Shown here: one piece after another, positions 35,195 through 46,279 of the stretch
How the letters are laid out: every line of letters starts with the position of its first letter
Numbering within the stretch: position 1 is the first letter of the stretch
Source of the DNA: Lepus europaeus
Lineage: Eukaryota > Chordata > Mammalia > Lagomorpha > Leporidae
DNA length: 64,000 nt
Assembly (NCBI RefSeq): GCF_033115175.1
Contig: NC_084834.1
Coordinates: 88,272,462-88,336,461, forward strand
Direction of reading: 5' to 3'
Notes under the pieces: generated by a model
Database searches by the model: none
Told to the model about the DNA's origin: nothing
Seen by the model: only the letters and a program-made list of their open reading frames with translations
Translations under genes and position numbers: made by a program

Positions 35195-35356
35195 CACTTC
35201 ACAAACATTTTCTGTACAGGGTGACATATATGTATGTAGCCCTGGCGGTTTAGTCTCTGTCACTACCACGCAGTTTTGCTGGGTTCCTAATAAACTTCAT
35301 TTACTGATGCAAGTGGCAGCTGGAGTTGGACGGAAGGTTTGCTGACCTCTGATATA
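35195..35356 (+). repeat. hAT-type MITE (Charlie group)
   Basis: CATTTTCTGTACAGGGTGAC, GGCGGTTTAGTCTCTGTC, GGTTCCTAATAAACTTCATTTA and GGTTTGCTGACCTCTG follow the order of the common mammalian 'TTTTCTGTAAAGGGCC ... AATAAAACTTTATTTA ... TTTGCCGACCCCTG' transposon. The exact subfamily is not assigned. Confidence 0.7.
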
Positions 35357-35477
35357 AGTGATCACAGTCTCACATGAGGATGTATGCATAAGACAGACTA
35401 AAATAGAATGAAAGGTAGATTTCATGAGGACAAAAGCAATGGGCTTGATATTAACAAATATTTTATTTAATAAAACA

Positions 35478-35590
35478 AATGTTCATTGTTTCCTGAGCAC
35501 TCCTAGGTGTGATATTTGATGTCACAGATAAGGAAGTGGACTAGAAAGAAGCTCCACTCTTAAAGCATTCACAGTCTATCATATAGTAAC
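35478..35590 (-). repeat. L2 remnant, antisense
   Basis: TGTTCATTGTTTCCTGAGCACT, then GATGTCACAGATAAGG and CTCTTAAAGCATTCACAGTC, as in the antisense L2 3' part (TTATTGAGCGCC ... GGAGCTTACAGTC). Confidence 0.5.
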
Positions 35591-35933
35591 AGAGGCTCAA
35601 TAAAGTACCTCCATTCAGATCTCCTTAGTCTAGCAAACACACTCCTGGTCTCATGATTCAGTGAGTTGAAAAAGAAGGACAGATTGAGAAAGTTACCAGT
35701 GAATGAATGATGGCAAAATGAGGAGGACTTGGTGAGTACTGAATCATGTGGTTGGAAATGTGACAAAACATCCAGACAGGTCAGGTCAATGTTAAAAAGT
35801 AAACAGAGACTGAAGTCATTCTTATTCCTTTTAGAGGAATGGTGGAAGTTGCAACAGGATGTGAAATTTTAGTGTAAAAATATCATGGGGATATCGATGT
35901 TTTAAGTAATCCTATCATCTACTTTATTTTTAA

Positions 35934-36246
35934 AGATTTGCTTATTTATTTGAAAGGCAAGAATGACAGAGAGGGAGAAGCAGAGAGAAAGAGATCTTCT
36001 ATCTGCTGCTTTATTTCCCAAAAGGCCACATTAGCTGGGGCTGGGCCAGACCAAAGCCAGGAGCCTGAAACTCCATCCAGGTCTCCCATGTGGTTGTTAG
36101 GGGCCCAAGCTCTTGGGCCATCCTGCACTGTCTTCCCACGCATACTAGCAGGGAGCTGAATCTGAAGTGGGGCAGAGACTGGTGCTCCAAAATGGGATGC
36201 CAGCACTGCATATGGTAGCTTAACCCTCTACACCACAACACCAGCC
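35934..36246 (-). mobile_element. CSINE, intermediate type, antisense
   Basis: TTGCTTATTTATTTGAAAGG start, CCACAACACCAGCCC end, and GTGGGGCAGAGACTGGTG in the body. Moderately diverged; the TSD is not clear. Confidence 0.9.
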
Positions 36247-36424
36247 CTATGTATTATCCACTTTAAAGAGAATGTCTTCCATATTCCATAATTACCTTGT
36301 AGAGAAAGGAAAAGAAACTACTGTTGTCATGTATCAGATTCAATCAGAAAAGCTTGCAGCCAGCCTTCCCAAAAAGGAAATAAATTCTTTGATTTTAAAT
36401 ATTTAAAAATTATGGTCCTTGGGA

Positions 36425-36694
36425 AAATGTGATTCCCCTTGATCCCAAAACTCTCAGCGCCAAGAATCTGTGAATGCGTAATCTTCCCTGGCAAAAGAGA
36501 ATTTGCAGATGTGATTAAGTTAATGATCTTGTGATGAGGAGATTATCTTGGATTATGCTGGTGGGCCTGATAAAATCACAAGGGTCATTTATAAGAGGGA
36601 GGCAGGAAGGTCAGACAGAGAAGAGAATCTGATGACAGAAGCAGAGATTGGAGCTGTTACCAGCTAATGCCCTGGGCAGCTCAAAAGTCTTTAT
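36425..36694 (+). repeat. MLT1-type LTR, 5' part
   Basis: CCAAGAATCTGTGAATGCGTAA, AGAGAATTTGCAGATGTGATTA, AGTTAATGATCTTGTGATGA and AAAATCACAAGGGTCATTTA are well preserved. Similarity stops near 36694 and resumes at about 37596. Confidence 0.85.
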
Positions 36695-37595
36695 TGTGAT
36701 TCATTCCTATTTTAAGATCCTAAAAGCACCTGATGCTCCCCTAAACTTTCAGATTTTCTGTCATTTTCCAGGGACAAATGCAATCACCAACCTAGACCTT
36801 GCTGAAAGAGCAAAGCCTGCACACATGGGTCAAAAAGTAATCGTAGGTCACCCTTTGCTTCATTTTAATACTAAGATCCCGGCCCCCCACAGAACTTAAA
36901 CCTTATCACCAAAACACGCAAACGATATGGGCATACATCTTAAACACACCTCTGTGGATTTGTATCCACTCCCACATGCAATGACAACTCCCCCTCCTAT
37001 ATATTCATTTATCCCTAAAATACAGAATATCTTTTCCTCTGCCCATGGAGAAAGGGCATTAGAAATGATGTCCTGGAACGATGCCGCGGCTCACTAGGCT
37101 AATCCTCCGCCTGCGGCGCCGGCACACCAGGTTCTAGTCCCGGTCGGGGCGCCAGATTCTGTCCTGGTTGTTCCTCTTCCAGGCCAGCTCTCTGTTGTGG
37201 CCAGGGAAGGCAGTGGAGGATGGCCCAAGTGCTTGGGCCCTGCACCCCATGGGAGACCAGGAGAAGCACCTGGCTCCTGCCTTCGGATCAGCGCAGCACA
37301 CCGGCCACGGTGGCCACTGGAGGGTGAACCAACGGCAAAGGAAGACCTTTCTCTCTGTCTCTCTCTCTCACTGTCCACTCTGCCTGTCAAAAAAAAAAGA
37401 AAAGAAAAGAAAACAAAAGAAAACAAAAGAAAAAGAAATGATGTCCTATATGATGTCCTATGTCCTCCTTACCAGCTGCAAATAAATGGTGGTGCATGAC
37501 AGCACCTTCTGGTGCATTTCTTAGAATTCCCCAGGAAACAGGCTCACAATTTTGAGAGAGTAAAAGAGTGATGTGACCACAAGCGCAGGTATACC
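36695..37595. mobile_element. Unclassified insert inside the MLT1 LTR
   Basis: About 0.9 kb separates the two halves of the MLT1. It holds a young CSINE and about 540 nt of other sequence with an LTR-like character: a C-rich ATCCCGGCCCCCCACAG, CCTATATATTC near 37000 and AATAAA near 37481. No family is recognised, and I could not define its ends or a TSD. Confidence 0.4.
37075..37433 (+). mobile_element. CSINE, young type, perfect 14-bp TSD
   Basis: Near-consensus young copy (CTAATCCTCCGCCTGCGGCG ... CCACTCTGCCTGTCAAAA) with an A-tail built of AAAAG/AAAAC units. The TSD AGAAATGATGTCCT is at 37061-37074 and 37434-37447. Immediately downstream GATGTCCTAT is repeated again, a small tandem duplication next to the insertion. 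Confidence 0.96.
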
Positions 37596-37798
37596 AGTAA
37601 CCTCTGAAAGTTGGCAGGGACAAGATGCAGATTCTCCCCTGGCTCCTCCAAAAGCAACCAACCCTGCCGTTTGACCACCATAACTCTCATTTCAGCTTTC
37701 TGACTTCCAAAACTATAGAGGATAAATGTGTAATGTTTTAAGCCACCAAATGTGTGGTAATTCCTTGCCATGGCAACTGAAAATTGGTACAAGAGTAA
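37596..37798 (+). repeat. MLT1-type LTR, 3' part
   Basis: GATTCTCCCCTGGCTCCTCC, AACCAACCCTGCCG, CTGACTTCCAAAACTATAGA and TTTTAAGCCACCAAATGTGTGG complete the LTR begun at 36425. Confidence 0.82.
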
Positions 37799-37839
37799 AA
37801 ACTGAAGTTATACTATAATAAAATTTCACTTTCTTTCCT

Positions 37840-37905
37840 GTGCTCCATGACAGCTTTGGATTCCCAGCTCCTAGAACAGTGCCAGGAACAGAGCAGAAAC
37901 TTACT
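37840..37905 (+). repeat. L2 3' end scrap
   Basis: CCCAGCTCCTAGAACAGTGCC followed by AGGAACAGAGCAG matches the L2 tail segment (CCAGCGCCTAGAACAGTGCCTGGCACA). Confidence 0.55.
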
Positions 37906-38184
37906 TTAAAAAAACACATGCACACAATGAAGTACCCAGTGCTCACAATAGAACCCTAGCACTTCAGGAAAACAGGAGGATTAAAAGGAAGCTAGGTAAA
38001 CATTCTTACAGGGAGAAAGAAGAAAGTCTAAAAAGACCCTTGGAAACTTAAATACAACCGTATCTTAGCTACATGTTTGCACCCAGAAAATGAAGATGCA
38101 GAGAAAGTTTTAGGGTGAGTTTATTCATTAATGAGTCAAATTCTTCTACACAATAATGACTTTCTCCTATCATCTCTTAAACAT

Positions 38185-38479
38185 TTTTTAGTTCCTCATT
38201 TGTTTAAGAGACGAGAGGAGAGAGGGAGACAGATCGCACCCATTGGCTCACTCCCCAAATTCCTGCAATGGCCAGGGCAGGGCTGAAGCCAGGACTGCAA
38301 TCCGGGTCTCCCAGGTGCCAGGTGAGTGACAGGAAGCAATTATTGAGCTATCACCCTCTTCCTCCCAGGATCAGCATTGTAAAAAAACTGATCCTGGGAG
38401 GATCTGGAACCAGCCATCAGACCAAGTCTCTCTGAAGTAGGATTCAGGGGTCTTCCCTGCTAGGCTAAATGCCTGCTCC
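38185..38479 (-). mobile_element. CSINE, oldest type, antisense, with internal hairpin
   Basis: Diverged CSINE1-like copy (TTTGTTTAAGAGACGAGAGG ... GGCTAAATGCCTGCTCCC). Between 38361 and 38401 its middle has been altered into a perfect inverted repeat, described separately. Confidence 0.75.
38361..38401. repeat. Perfect 14-bp inverted repeat (hairpin)
   Basis: CCTCCCAGGATCAG (38361-38374), a 13-nt loop CATTGTAAAAAAA, then CTGATCCTGGGAGG (38388-38401). The left arm fits the normal CSINE1 'CTCCCAGG' position. The right arm is an extra inverted copy, so it probably arose by local template switching during replication. Confidence 0.9.
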
Positions 38480-38869
38480 CTCATATAATCCTTTGTAAAT
38501 TCTGGGGACATGCTCCAACTTCAATTCTGTCCCATACGTCACTATATTTTCCTTCTTCCATACCTGAAATCCCTCCTGCTGTTCTTCTTGGAACTAGGAA
38601 GAGATTTAGGGAACCAGACCTGGCTTGAAGAGGAGGCTGCAGCTGATGGTTACTCCAAGTCTTGAAGTTTGTATCATTAAACACAACAGGGTGCTTATCC
38701 ATCTGCTCTTTAGAATGAAAACTTTCCAAGTGATCTATGGCCACTTTGCTTCATGAAGGCTTTCCTAAATTAGGGACATGGAGGATCAACATTTTTACAA
38801 AAGAAAGCAAGCTCAATTATCAAGTTCAGTAGACACCACTTTTCAAGCCCCCACTGTGATCAGACTTTA

Positions 38870-39200
38870 TTGGTTAGGAGCCCTGGTTGTTGTAACAAAC
38901 CCCCAAATCAGCGTGGCTTAGCACATTTCACTGCATTTTGTGCTTATGTGAAGATCCTCAGTTAGGAATTCATCTTCCATGTGGCTATCAGAGACCCAGG
39001 ACTCCCCTGGGCCTTTGCATCATCTGTGGTATCCTATGTGTCTGCCTAGCTGACATTAGAATCATGCAGAACTTTTATACGAGTCAGTGTGGAGGTGATG
39101 GAGAGCACCTCAACTGCTGGGAAATACAGTACGGGTGCATAACTGGGACGTACAGAAGAAACCATTTTGATCAGCATAAAGGCTCCTCGAGAGCTCAGCA
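38870..39200 (-). repeat. Decayed ERVL-type LTR, antisense
   Basis: GGTTGTTGTAACAAACCCCCAA, TCCATGTGGCTATCAGAGACC, ACTGCTGGGAAATACAGT and AACTGGGACGTACAGAAGAAA resemble the antisense order of old ERVL-related LTRs (TGCTGTAACAAA...GTGGCT...GGGACCCAGG...GGGAAATGTAGT). The family is uncertain. Confidence 0.4.
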
Positions 39201-39310
39201 CTTCTCCTCACTCATTTCCTGTTTTTCTCTACCAACTCTTTGGCTATTGTTCCCCTCACTTAGGGAGCTTGTTATTAGGACCTCTTTGCTGATCTTCAGA
39301 CATACCAGGT

Positions 39311-39754
39311 TGCTATGGCTCAGACATGGTTTGTCTGCCCAAAGCCTCATGTGCCAGAGACTTTGTTCCCGAGGTAACAATGCTGAAAGATGGTGGATCT
39401 TTAAGAGGTGGGGCTTAGTGGAAGGTGATTAGATTATAGAGACACCACCTAAGGAAATGATTAATGTAGTTTTCTCAGGACACAGTTAGTTTCCTCAACA
39501 GTGGGTTGTATAAAAGAGCTGCCTGAACCCTGCTGGTACTTGCTTTCTGTCTCACCATGTGGCATCTCTGTCTTGCCACACATATGCCCCCATGTCATGG
39601 GGCAAACAGAAGATCCTCACCAGATGCTGGCCAGACAGAGCCACTCAATCCTGGACTTTCAGCCAGCAAAACTGAGCTAAATAAATATCTCTTCTTTATA
39701 AAGTACCCAGCTTCAGGTACTTTATAATAGCAGCACAAAATGGACTAAGATACA
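39311..39754 (+). repeat. MST-type MaLR solo LTR
   Basis: Starts TGCTATGGCTCAGACATGG, then GTTTGTCTGCCCAAAGCCTC, TTTAAGAGGTGGGGCTTAGT, TCACCAGATGCTGGCC, AATAAA (39680-39685), TCTTTATAAAGTACCCAGC, and ends ATGGACTAAGATACA. All standard sections of an MST/MLT1 LTR are present in order. It was not placed more finely within the MaLR group. Confidence 0.88.
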
Positions 39755-39789
39755 AGCTATGGTGCAGCCTCAGAACATTGGTACAGGCC

Positions 39790-40095
39790 GTTCCTAGAAT
39801 CTGGAATGCTGGTCCTCATTGCCTATTAACACGCTTTGCCCCCTAACATTGTTTACGTCTCTCAACAAAACCACCTCTTCAGAGAATATTTTGCTAATAT
39901 TCCCTCATCTAAAACAGCATCTTGTCTCTCTCCAGCCTCTTATTCTGCTTTTTTTCCTTATGAAATTTGTTACTCTTGGTGACATTTATTAAATGTTTAT
40001 CTGTATACCACATTAAAGTATTAGTTCCTAAAGGAACTTTTGTTGGTTTCACTAATTGCTATTTACAGCACCCAGAACATTGCCTCATATGCAGT
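39790..40095 (+). repeat. L2 3' region
   Basis: CCACCTCTTCAGAGAATATTTTG, TTTTTTCCTTATGAAATTTG, TGACATTTATTAAATGTTTA and TACAGCACCCAGAACATTGCC follow the L2 3' end order. A further L2-like scrap lies at 40395-40500 (GTAGAATCTCAACAAATGTCTG). Confidence 0.65.
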
Positions 40096-40635
40096 AAAAC
40101 AGTCAGCAGCCATCATTTTACTGATTAAACTGTATTTCAGAAACAATGACATCAAATATGGGAACACTCTAATGGCTCTACTCTCTAATAAATAATACTT
40201 GAGCACAGTCAGGATCATCCTCACTCTAAAATATCTCCTGTTCATTCCATTTCCTCAACCCACATCTCCTCTCCATCATAAGTTTAACATTCATCTCAGT
40301 CATCCTCTTTTCCCCAAACTCCAGCTGCCCTGTGCCACCTGGTATCTTATGTATAGCTCTTGCTATTTGGAGACCAACTGCTTACACAGTCATCCCTCCA
40401 AAGGACCAGCAAAGATTTATTCAACCTGGTGCCTTCATTGCCCAGTTCAATGTCTGCCATACTGTAGAATCTCAACAAATGTCTGTTAAGGATCTGAACA
40501 AAGGTCTGTTTTTGTAGACCTCCTCTTGTGACAGAAAAACTGAATGAAAAAAATCCATCCACTCATCTTCCTAAAGTAGTGCTAGTAAGAATTTGGCAAA
40601 ATATTCTCCTACTTTTCTTTGTGCATTCTTTTAAA

Positions 40636-40938
40636 TTTTTAATTTATTCACTTGGAAACCAAAGAGAGAGACATACAGAGAGAGACAGAGATAGAAAAAG
40701 AGACAGAGAGAGATCTTCCATCCACTGGTCCCTCCCCAGTTGACCACAACAGCCAGGGCTGGGCAGGCCAAATAAAGAAGCCATAAATTCAATTTAGGTC
40801 TCCCACATGGGTGTCAGGGAGTCAAGCACTTGAGCCATCAGCATGCATGTTAATAGGAAGCTGGATCAGAAACAGAGGCAGGCTCCAACCAGACACTCCT
40901 ATACAGGATGCAGGTACCATAACCAGAGGACCATACTC
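40636..40938 (-). mobile_element. CSINE, oldest type, antisense
   Basis: TTAATTTATTCACTTGGAAA start with a purine-rich AGAGAGAC section. CATGCATGTTAATAGGAAGCTGG and GATGCAGGTACCATAACCAG are the old-type features. No TSD visible. Confidence 0.8.
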
Positions 40939-41672
40939 TCCCTATCCCAACTCCTTCTGAATCATAAAAATGCAAACAAGATAGTTCTTTGAGTCATGTA
41001 TAATTAATACAATTGCTGTTAGAATTGAACTATTTCTTCTAAATAAGTGACGTGATATAGTACTGTTATACTCATTGAGTTATATGTGTATGCTGTAGTA
41101 CATAAAGATTTCTTGAATAACTGGTATATACATCTTATTTACATCATTTTACAGAATTTAAAACATATTCTTATTTTAAGTGATTGTAGACATTTTAGTA
41201 TTTGTTTCTATGAAACAGTGCTCCATTTTAAACTCTGAATCATTTTGTTGTTGAATCCATAATCAGAGAAGGCAGATCTAATTATAATGTTATTTTGTGG
41301 GGGGCAGGGGACAGAGGGGAACCACGTCATACTGATAGGCTTTATACTACAAATTCTGCAAATGTCTTATGAAAAAACATGTAAATTCTCTATAGTAAAT
41401 GGAAAATCATACAGATAAGTTACTCTCTAAATAACAAATTGAAATTGTCCATTAGATGATTAGGAAAATCAAATGTTTTTGTTGACTAGACAAGACATTT
41501 TGCATTCATTTGTCATGTATATAAATAGTTTCCAGAAAATTTAGCAATATTTAGGCAAATATAATTTTGTCAGAGATATCATTCAACTAATTAGAGATTA
41601 CAAGTTTAGTTGGTGAGTTCATCCTTAATATAATAGGAGTTAGGAATTCCATCAGGATAAATTCATTGTTCA
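40939..41672. other. AT-rich unique region
   Basis: No gene or repeat recognised. A G-rich patch (GTGGGGGGCAGGGGACAGAGG near 41298) stands alone. Confidence 0.4.
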
Positions 41673-41683
41673 AGTAATATTTT

Positions 41684-41977
41684 TTCTTTTATTTAATAAA
41701 TATAAATTTCCAAAGTACAACTTTTGGATTGTAGCGGTTTTTTTCCCCCATAACCACCCTCCCACCCACAACCATCCCATCTCTCGCTCCCTCTCCCATC
41801 CCATTCACATCAAGATTCATTTTCAATTATCTTTATATACAGAAGATCAATTTAGTATATACTAAGTAAAGATTTCAGCAGTTTGCACCCACACAGAAAC
41901 ACAAAGTATAAAGAACTGTTTGAGTACTAGTTATACTGTTAATTCACATAGTACAACACATTAAGGACAAAGATCCT
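41684..41977 (-). mobile_element. Rabbit L1 3' end, antisense, with TSD
   Basis: TTTTATTTAATAAATATAAA start, C-rich tract (41744-41800), then TTATATACAGAAGATCAATT and on to ACATTAAGGACAAAGATCC. 5'-truncated after about 290 nt. The TSD AGTAATATTTT is perfect at 41673-41683 and 41978-41988. Confidence 0.93.
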
Positions 41978-41984
41978 AGTAATA

Positions 41985-42098
41985 TTTTCTAATAGTTTTA
42001 TTAGTTATAATTCACATACTATACAATGTACTCATTCATTTAAAGTATATCATTATATCATTCAATTTTTTGGAGATTTCTTTGAAGTTTTTAAAAAT
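41985..42098 (-). repeat. L1M 3' UTR remnant, antisense
   Basis: GTTATAATTCACATACTATA followed by CATTTAAAGTATATC matches the antisense L1M 3' UTR (TATAATTCACATACCATAAA...CATTTAAAGTGTAC). Confidence 0.55.
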
Positions 42099-42421
42099 TT
42101 TCTTTAATTTCATTTTATTTGAAAGGCCAGGAAGGGTAGCAGTGGGAGCAGAGACAATAGAGATCATTTGTACACTGGTTCACTCCTCAAATGCTCACAG
42201 CACACAGGACTGGGCCAGGCTGAAGTCAGGAGCCCAGAACTCAATCTAGGTACCCACATGGGTGGCAAGAACACAACTACTGAGTCAACACCTACTGCCT
42301 CCCAGGGTGTGCATTAGCAGGGAGTGAGAATCAAGAGTAGAGCTGGGACTCAATCCAGGCACTCAAACATGGAATGTAGATGTCACAACAGCATCTTAAT
42401 CACTGAACCACACTCTTGCTT
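42099..42421 (-). mobile_element. CSINE, oldest type, antisense
   Basis: TTTCATTTTATTTGAAAGGC start, CTACTGCCTCCCAGGGTGTG and CATTAGCAGGGAGTGAGAATC middle, AACCACACTCTTGCTTC end. Diverged. Confidence 0.85.
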
Positions 42422-43338
42422 CTTGATTTTTTAAAATAAATTCATAGAAAATAAAACATTGTTTTTGTATCTAAACTTCAGATATCCCTATATACATGTA
42501 TATTTTCTGGGTAATAAACAGCAGGAAGGACAAGGCATAAACATTTTTTTCTTTGTGGCTCTAGGTTCCTCTTCTATTCTAGAACAGCAATTGGATGAAT
42601 CAAACCTTCCATTTTGTCCAGCCTAGGAAGCACCATTTACATAGACTATACTTTAGGTTATGTTCCTCGAATTGTGTGATTTCATTATAAGTAGATAAAT
42701 GCAACCAAATCCAGGGAAATCTGTACATATATTAATCCATAAATATTATGCTTATGTAAGAGTTCATTCATTAATTCAGTTCTTTTTGATAACATATAAA
42801 GTTGTGATTTCAAATGCTGAATCACTACTTACTCTTGCAATGTTTTCACATCCATTATAAAAAACAAAATCTAGAACCATATATTGTTTTTAATTTATTT
42901 CTGGTATATTTTTCTTTTATGATATGATACTTCACAATCCTACTGGAAATCTTTATAGCTCTCAGTTGAAAAAATAATATTCCATTCTACATATCATAGA
43001 TGGACCTGTCAAAAGAAAAGAGCAAGAGGTTAGCTTGCTGACTGGTTGTCTATTTTAGGGAGAATCCCTTGAGGATCTCATACCTGTGTGAGGTTAACAC
43101 AGGCCAAGTGTATAACTTTGAGTTTTGGTAAGATCGATTCTATTAATTCACCCCAAATGTGACAAAACTCTGGGGAAACTGTTTGGACTGGAAAAAATTT
43201 TGGAATAAAAACTAAAGTATCAATTTATTTCTGTAGGTTGACCTACTTGGCAAATAGATGTCATGGATCACAGCACCATGGACTGAATCAAAAATTAAAA
43301 GGTTACTTGGTGAAGCTCAGCCTTAATAGAATGGGAGG
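42422..43338. other. Unique AT-rich region
   Basis: No gene or identifiable repeat. Confidence 0.4.
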
Positions 43339-43348
43339 TAAGATTCCT

Positions 43349-43666
43349 TTAAAAAATTAATTTATTTGAAAGACAGAGTGACATAAAGAGAGGGAGAGAC
43401 AAAGACAGAAATAAAGAGAGACAGAAAGAAAGAGAGAGGTTCCATTCTCTGGTTCACTCTCCAAATGGCTGGGCCAAGCTGAAGGCATGGGACTGGAGCT
43501 CTTTGAGGGTAGCAGTGGCACAGTGCTTGGGATATCTTCCACTGCTTTCCCAGGCACATTAACAGGGAGCTGGATTGCAAATGGAGTAGCCAGGACTTGA
43601 ACTAGACCTCTGATATGGGTTACAACATTATAGGCAATGACTTAACCTATACCACAAAGCTGGCCC
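43349..43666 (-). mobile_element. CSINE, intermediate type, antisense
   Basis: ATTTATTTGAAAGACAGAGTG start, purine-rich AGAGAGAC section, short internal deletion after CCAAATGGC, and CACAAAGCTGGCCCC end. The TSD TAAGATTCCTT / TAAGAATTCTT is imperfect. Confidence 0.92.
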
Positions 43667-43719
43667 CAAACTAAGAATTCTTAAAAATAATCCCATCAGA
43701 CTAAATTAGTTGTCCAAAT

Positions 43720-44403
43720 AATTTTTCAAAGAGATTTATTGATAAACAATTCATATGCCATATAATTCACCCCTTTAAAGTATACAGTTCAAAGGAAAAT
43801 TTTTGAAAGTCTTTAAGAATAGGCATATAACTATTGTATGTACTTATGGAGTAATAGTCAATGTTACAATATATATATATATTGTTCAGATCAGAGTAAG
43901 TATATCTATCTCTTCAAACTTTTGTCATCCCTTTGTGGTGAAAACATTCTAACTCTTTTCAGCTTTTTGGAAATATACTATACATTATTGTTTAAAATTA
44001 CCCTAGTAAGCAATAGAAAATCACATTATGTTTTGACTCTAACTGGAATTTAGTAACCACTAACAAATCTTTTTCCTCCTTCTCTCCGCCCAACTTTCCC
44101 CAGTCTCTGATAACCAATATGCTACTCTCTACTTCTAAGAGATCAACTTGTTTGTAGATTGCACACATGAATGAGATTATACAGTATTTCTCTTTATATG
44201 CCTAGTTTATTTCACTTAGTATAACGACCTCCAGTTCCACCCGTGTTGTTGAAAATCATGAGATTTCACCCTTTAGGTAACTGAGTAATATTCCATCGTT
44301 TATATGTATTATATTTTCTTTATCTGCTCAGAGGCTGATAAATACTTAGGTTATTCCCATTTCTTGGCTACTGATAATAGTGTTGCAATAAATGTGGAAG
44401 AGC
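43720..44403 (-). repeat. L1M 3' UTR and ORF2 end, antisense
   Basis: GAGATTTATTGATAAACAATTC, ATATAATTCACCCCTTTAAAG (43768 on), CTGATAACCAATATGCTACTC, then ATTTCACTTAGTATAACGACC, TCCAGTTCCACCCGTGTTG and AATATTCCATCGTTTATATG. That is the antisense 3' UTR followed by the conserved end of ORF2. An abrupt orientation switch follows at 44403/44404. Confidence 0.85.
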
Positions 44404-45502
44404 AAATGTAAAATTATCACTGTTTGAAGATGGTGTTATCTTATATATATATAGAAAATCCCAAAGACTCCATCCCAAAAACCTATTAATTAATTCAGCA
44501 AATTTGCAGGATAAAAACTTAACATAGAAAAATCAGTAGCATGTTTATATACCAATATTAAATCATTTGAAAAAAAAATCAACAAACCAATCCCATTTAA
44601 AGCAACCATAAAAATAAATAAACAAATGAGGTTAAAAAAAAATCACTACAATGAAACCCATGGAAGAAATGAAGAGAGCTCAAAAAGCTGAAAAGACATC
44701 CTGTGTTCATGGATTGGAAGAAACAATATTGTTAAAATTCATACTGCTCAAAGTAACATACAGATTCAATTGAATATCTACCAAAGTACAAATTATATTC
44801 TGCATGGAATGAGAAAAAAATTCCCAAATTTCATGGTAAACCACACACACACACACAAAGGCAAAGTAGTCTTACACAAAAAGAACAAAGAAGGAGACAT
44901 TATATTATCTAACTTCAAAATACATTGCAAAGCTGTAATAATCAAGATAGTATGGTAATGGCATAAAACCAACATAAAGATCAATGGAACAGAATAGAGA
45001 GCCTAGACGTATACCAACATATCTAGAGTCAACTGATCTTTGACAAAAGTGCCAATAACACACACTGGGGCAAGGAAAACCTATTCCATAAATAATGCTG
45101 GGGAAATTGGATATCCACATGCAAAAGTATGAAACCAGATCACTATTCCTCAACATGTACAAAAATCAATTCAAAATGGATCAAAGATTTAAACAGAACA
45201 TCTGAAACTGTGAACTACTAGAAGAGAACCGAGGAAATACTTCAGGACATTGGAATGGACAAGCAATTTTTGGATAAGACCCAAAAAGCACCATAAACAA
45301 AAATTTTAAAAATAGACAAGTGGGATCACATTAAACCAAAAAACTGCACAGCAAAGCAAACAATTAACACAGTGAAGAGATGACCTACCAAATGGGAGAG
45401 AATAAATTCAAACAATACATTTGACAAGGATTTAGTGTCCAGAATATATAACTCAATAGTGAAAAACCAGATGGAACCAAAAACAATCCAATTAAAAAAT
45501 GG

Positions 45503-46279
45503 ATGCCATGGTTTAAGCAATATTTGGCTTCCAAACCCATGCAAGACTTTAAACCTCAAAGTCATAAGTCAATGTACTAGATGGGTCGAAACTCAATCCA
45601 ATTATGGCTTTCAGGCAATGAGCCTTATGAAAGGTCCCTAGAACATAGAAGGCATGCCTGTGGATGGTAGTTCTAATAAAGAGGATGATTATAAGAGCCT
45701 GAGCTGGGCACAGATAGTCTCTATGCTTCCTGGATTGTCATGTGATCCTTCCTGCACCCACACACCACGCCTCTCTATCACCATCTTCATGAGAAGGCAA
45801 ACCAATGGGACCACCCAATCTTGGACTTGGACCTTCAAAATTGTGAACTACATACACCTTTCCTCTTTATAAAGTTGGTTTTTGGCCGACGCTGTGGCTC
45901 ACTTGGCTAATCCTCCGCCTGCAGCACCAGCACCCTGGGGTTCTAGTCCCAGTTGGGGCACAGGCTACTAGTCCCAGTTGCTCTTCTTCCAGTCCAGCTC
46001 TCTGCAGTGGCCCAGGAGGGCAGCAGAGGATGGCCCAAGTGCTTGGGTCCCTGCACCACCATGGAAGACCGGGAGAAAGTACCCGGCTCCTGGCTTCGGA
46101 TCGGTGTCGTGCCGGCCACAGTGGCCATTTGGGGAGTGAACCAATGGAAGGAAGACCTTTCTCTCTGTCTCTCTCTCACTGTCTGTAACTCTCTCTGTCT
46201 AACTGTGCCTGGCAAAAAATAAAAAAAAAAAAAGTTGGTTTTCTCAGCTTTTTCTTTGTAGTGACAAAAATCTAACTAA
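45503..46279 (+). repeat. MaLR-related LTR inside L1, split by a CSINE
   Basis: Starts TGCCATGGTTTAAGCAATATT. A middle with CCTTCCTGCACCCACACACC, then CTTGGACTTGGACCTTCAAAATTG and CCTCTTTATAAAGTTGG, ending GACAAAAATCTAACTAATATA. It has the 3' layout of MLT1/MST LTRs, but the 5' half departs from those I know, so the subfamily is open. Confidence 0.6.
45884..46230 (+). mobile_element. CSINE, young type, innermost of a three-level nest
   Basis: GGCCGACGCTGTGGCTCACTT head, GCAGCACCAGCACCCTGG block, doubled CTCTCTGTCTAACT end. TSD AAAGTTGGTTTT at 45871-45882 and 46231-46242, inside the LTR. Confidence 0.96.

Noticed and set aside
36648..36899. 83-codon frame as a retrocopy
   Set aside because: Spans the MLT1 boundary and the unclassified insert; no protein similarity recognised.
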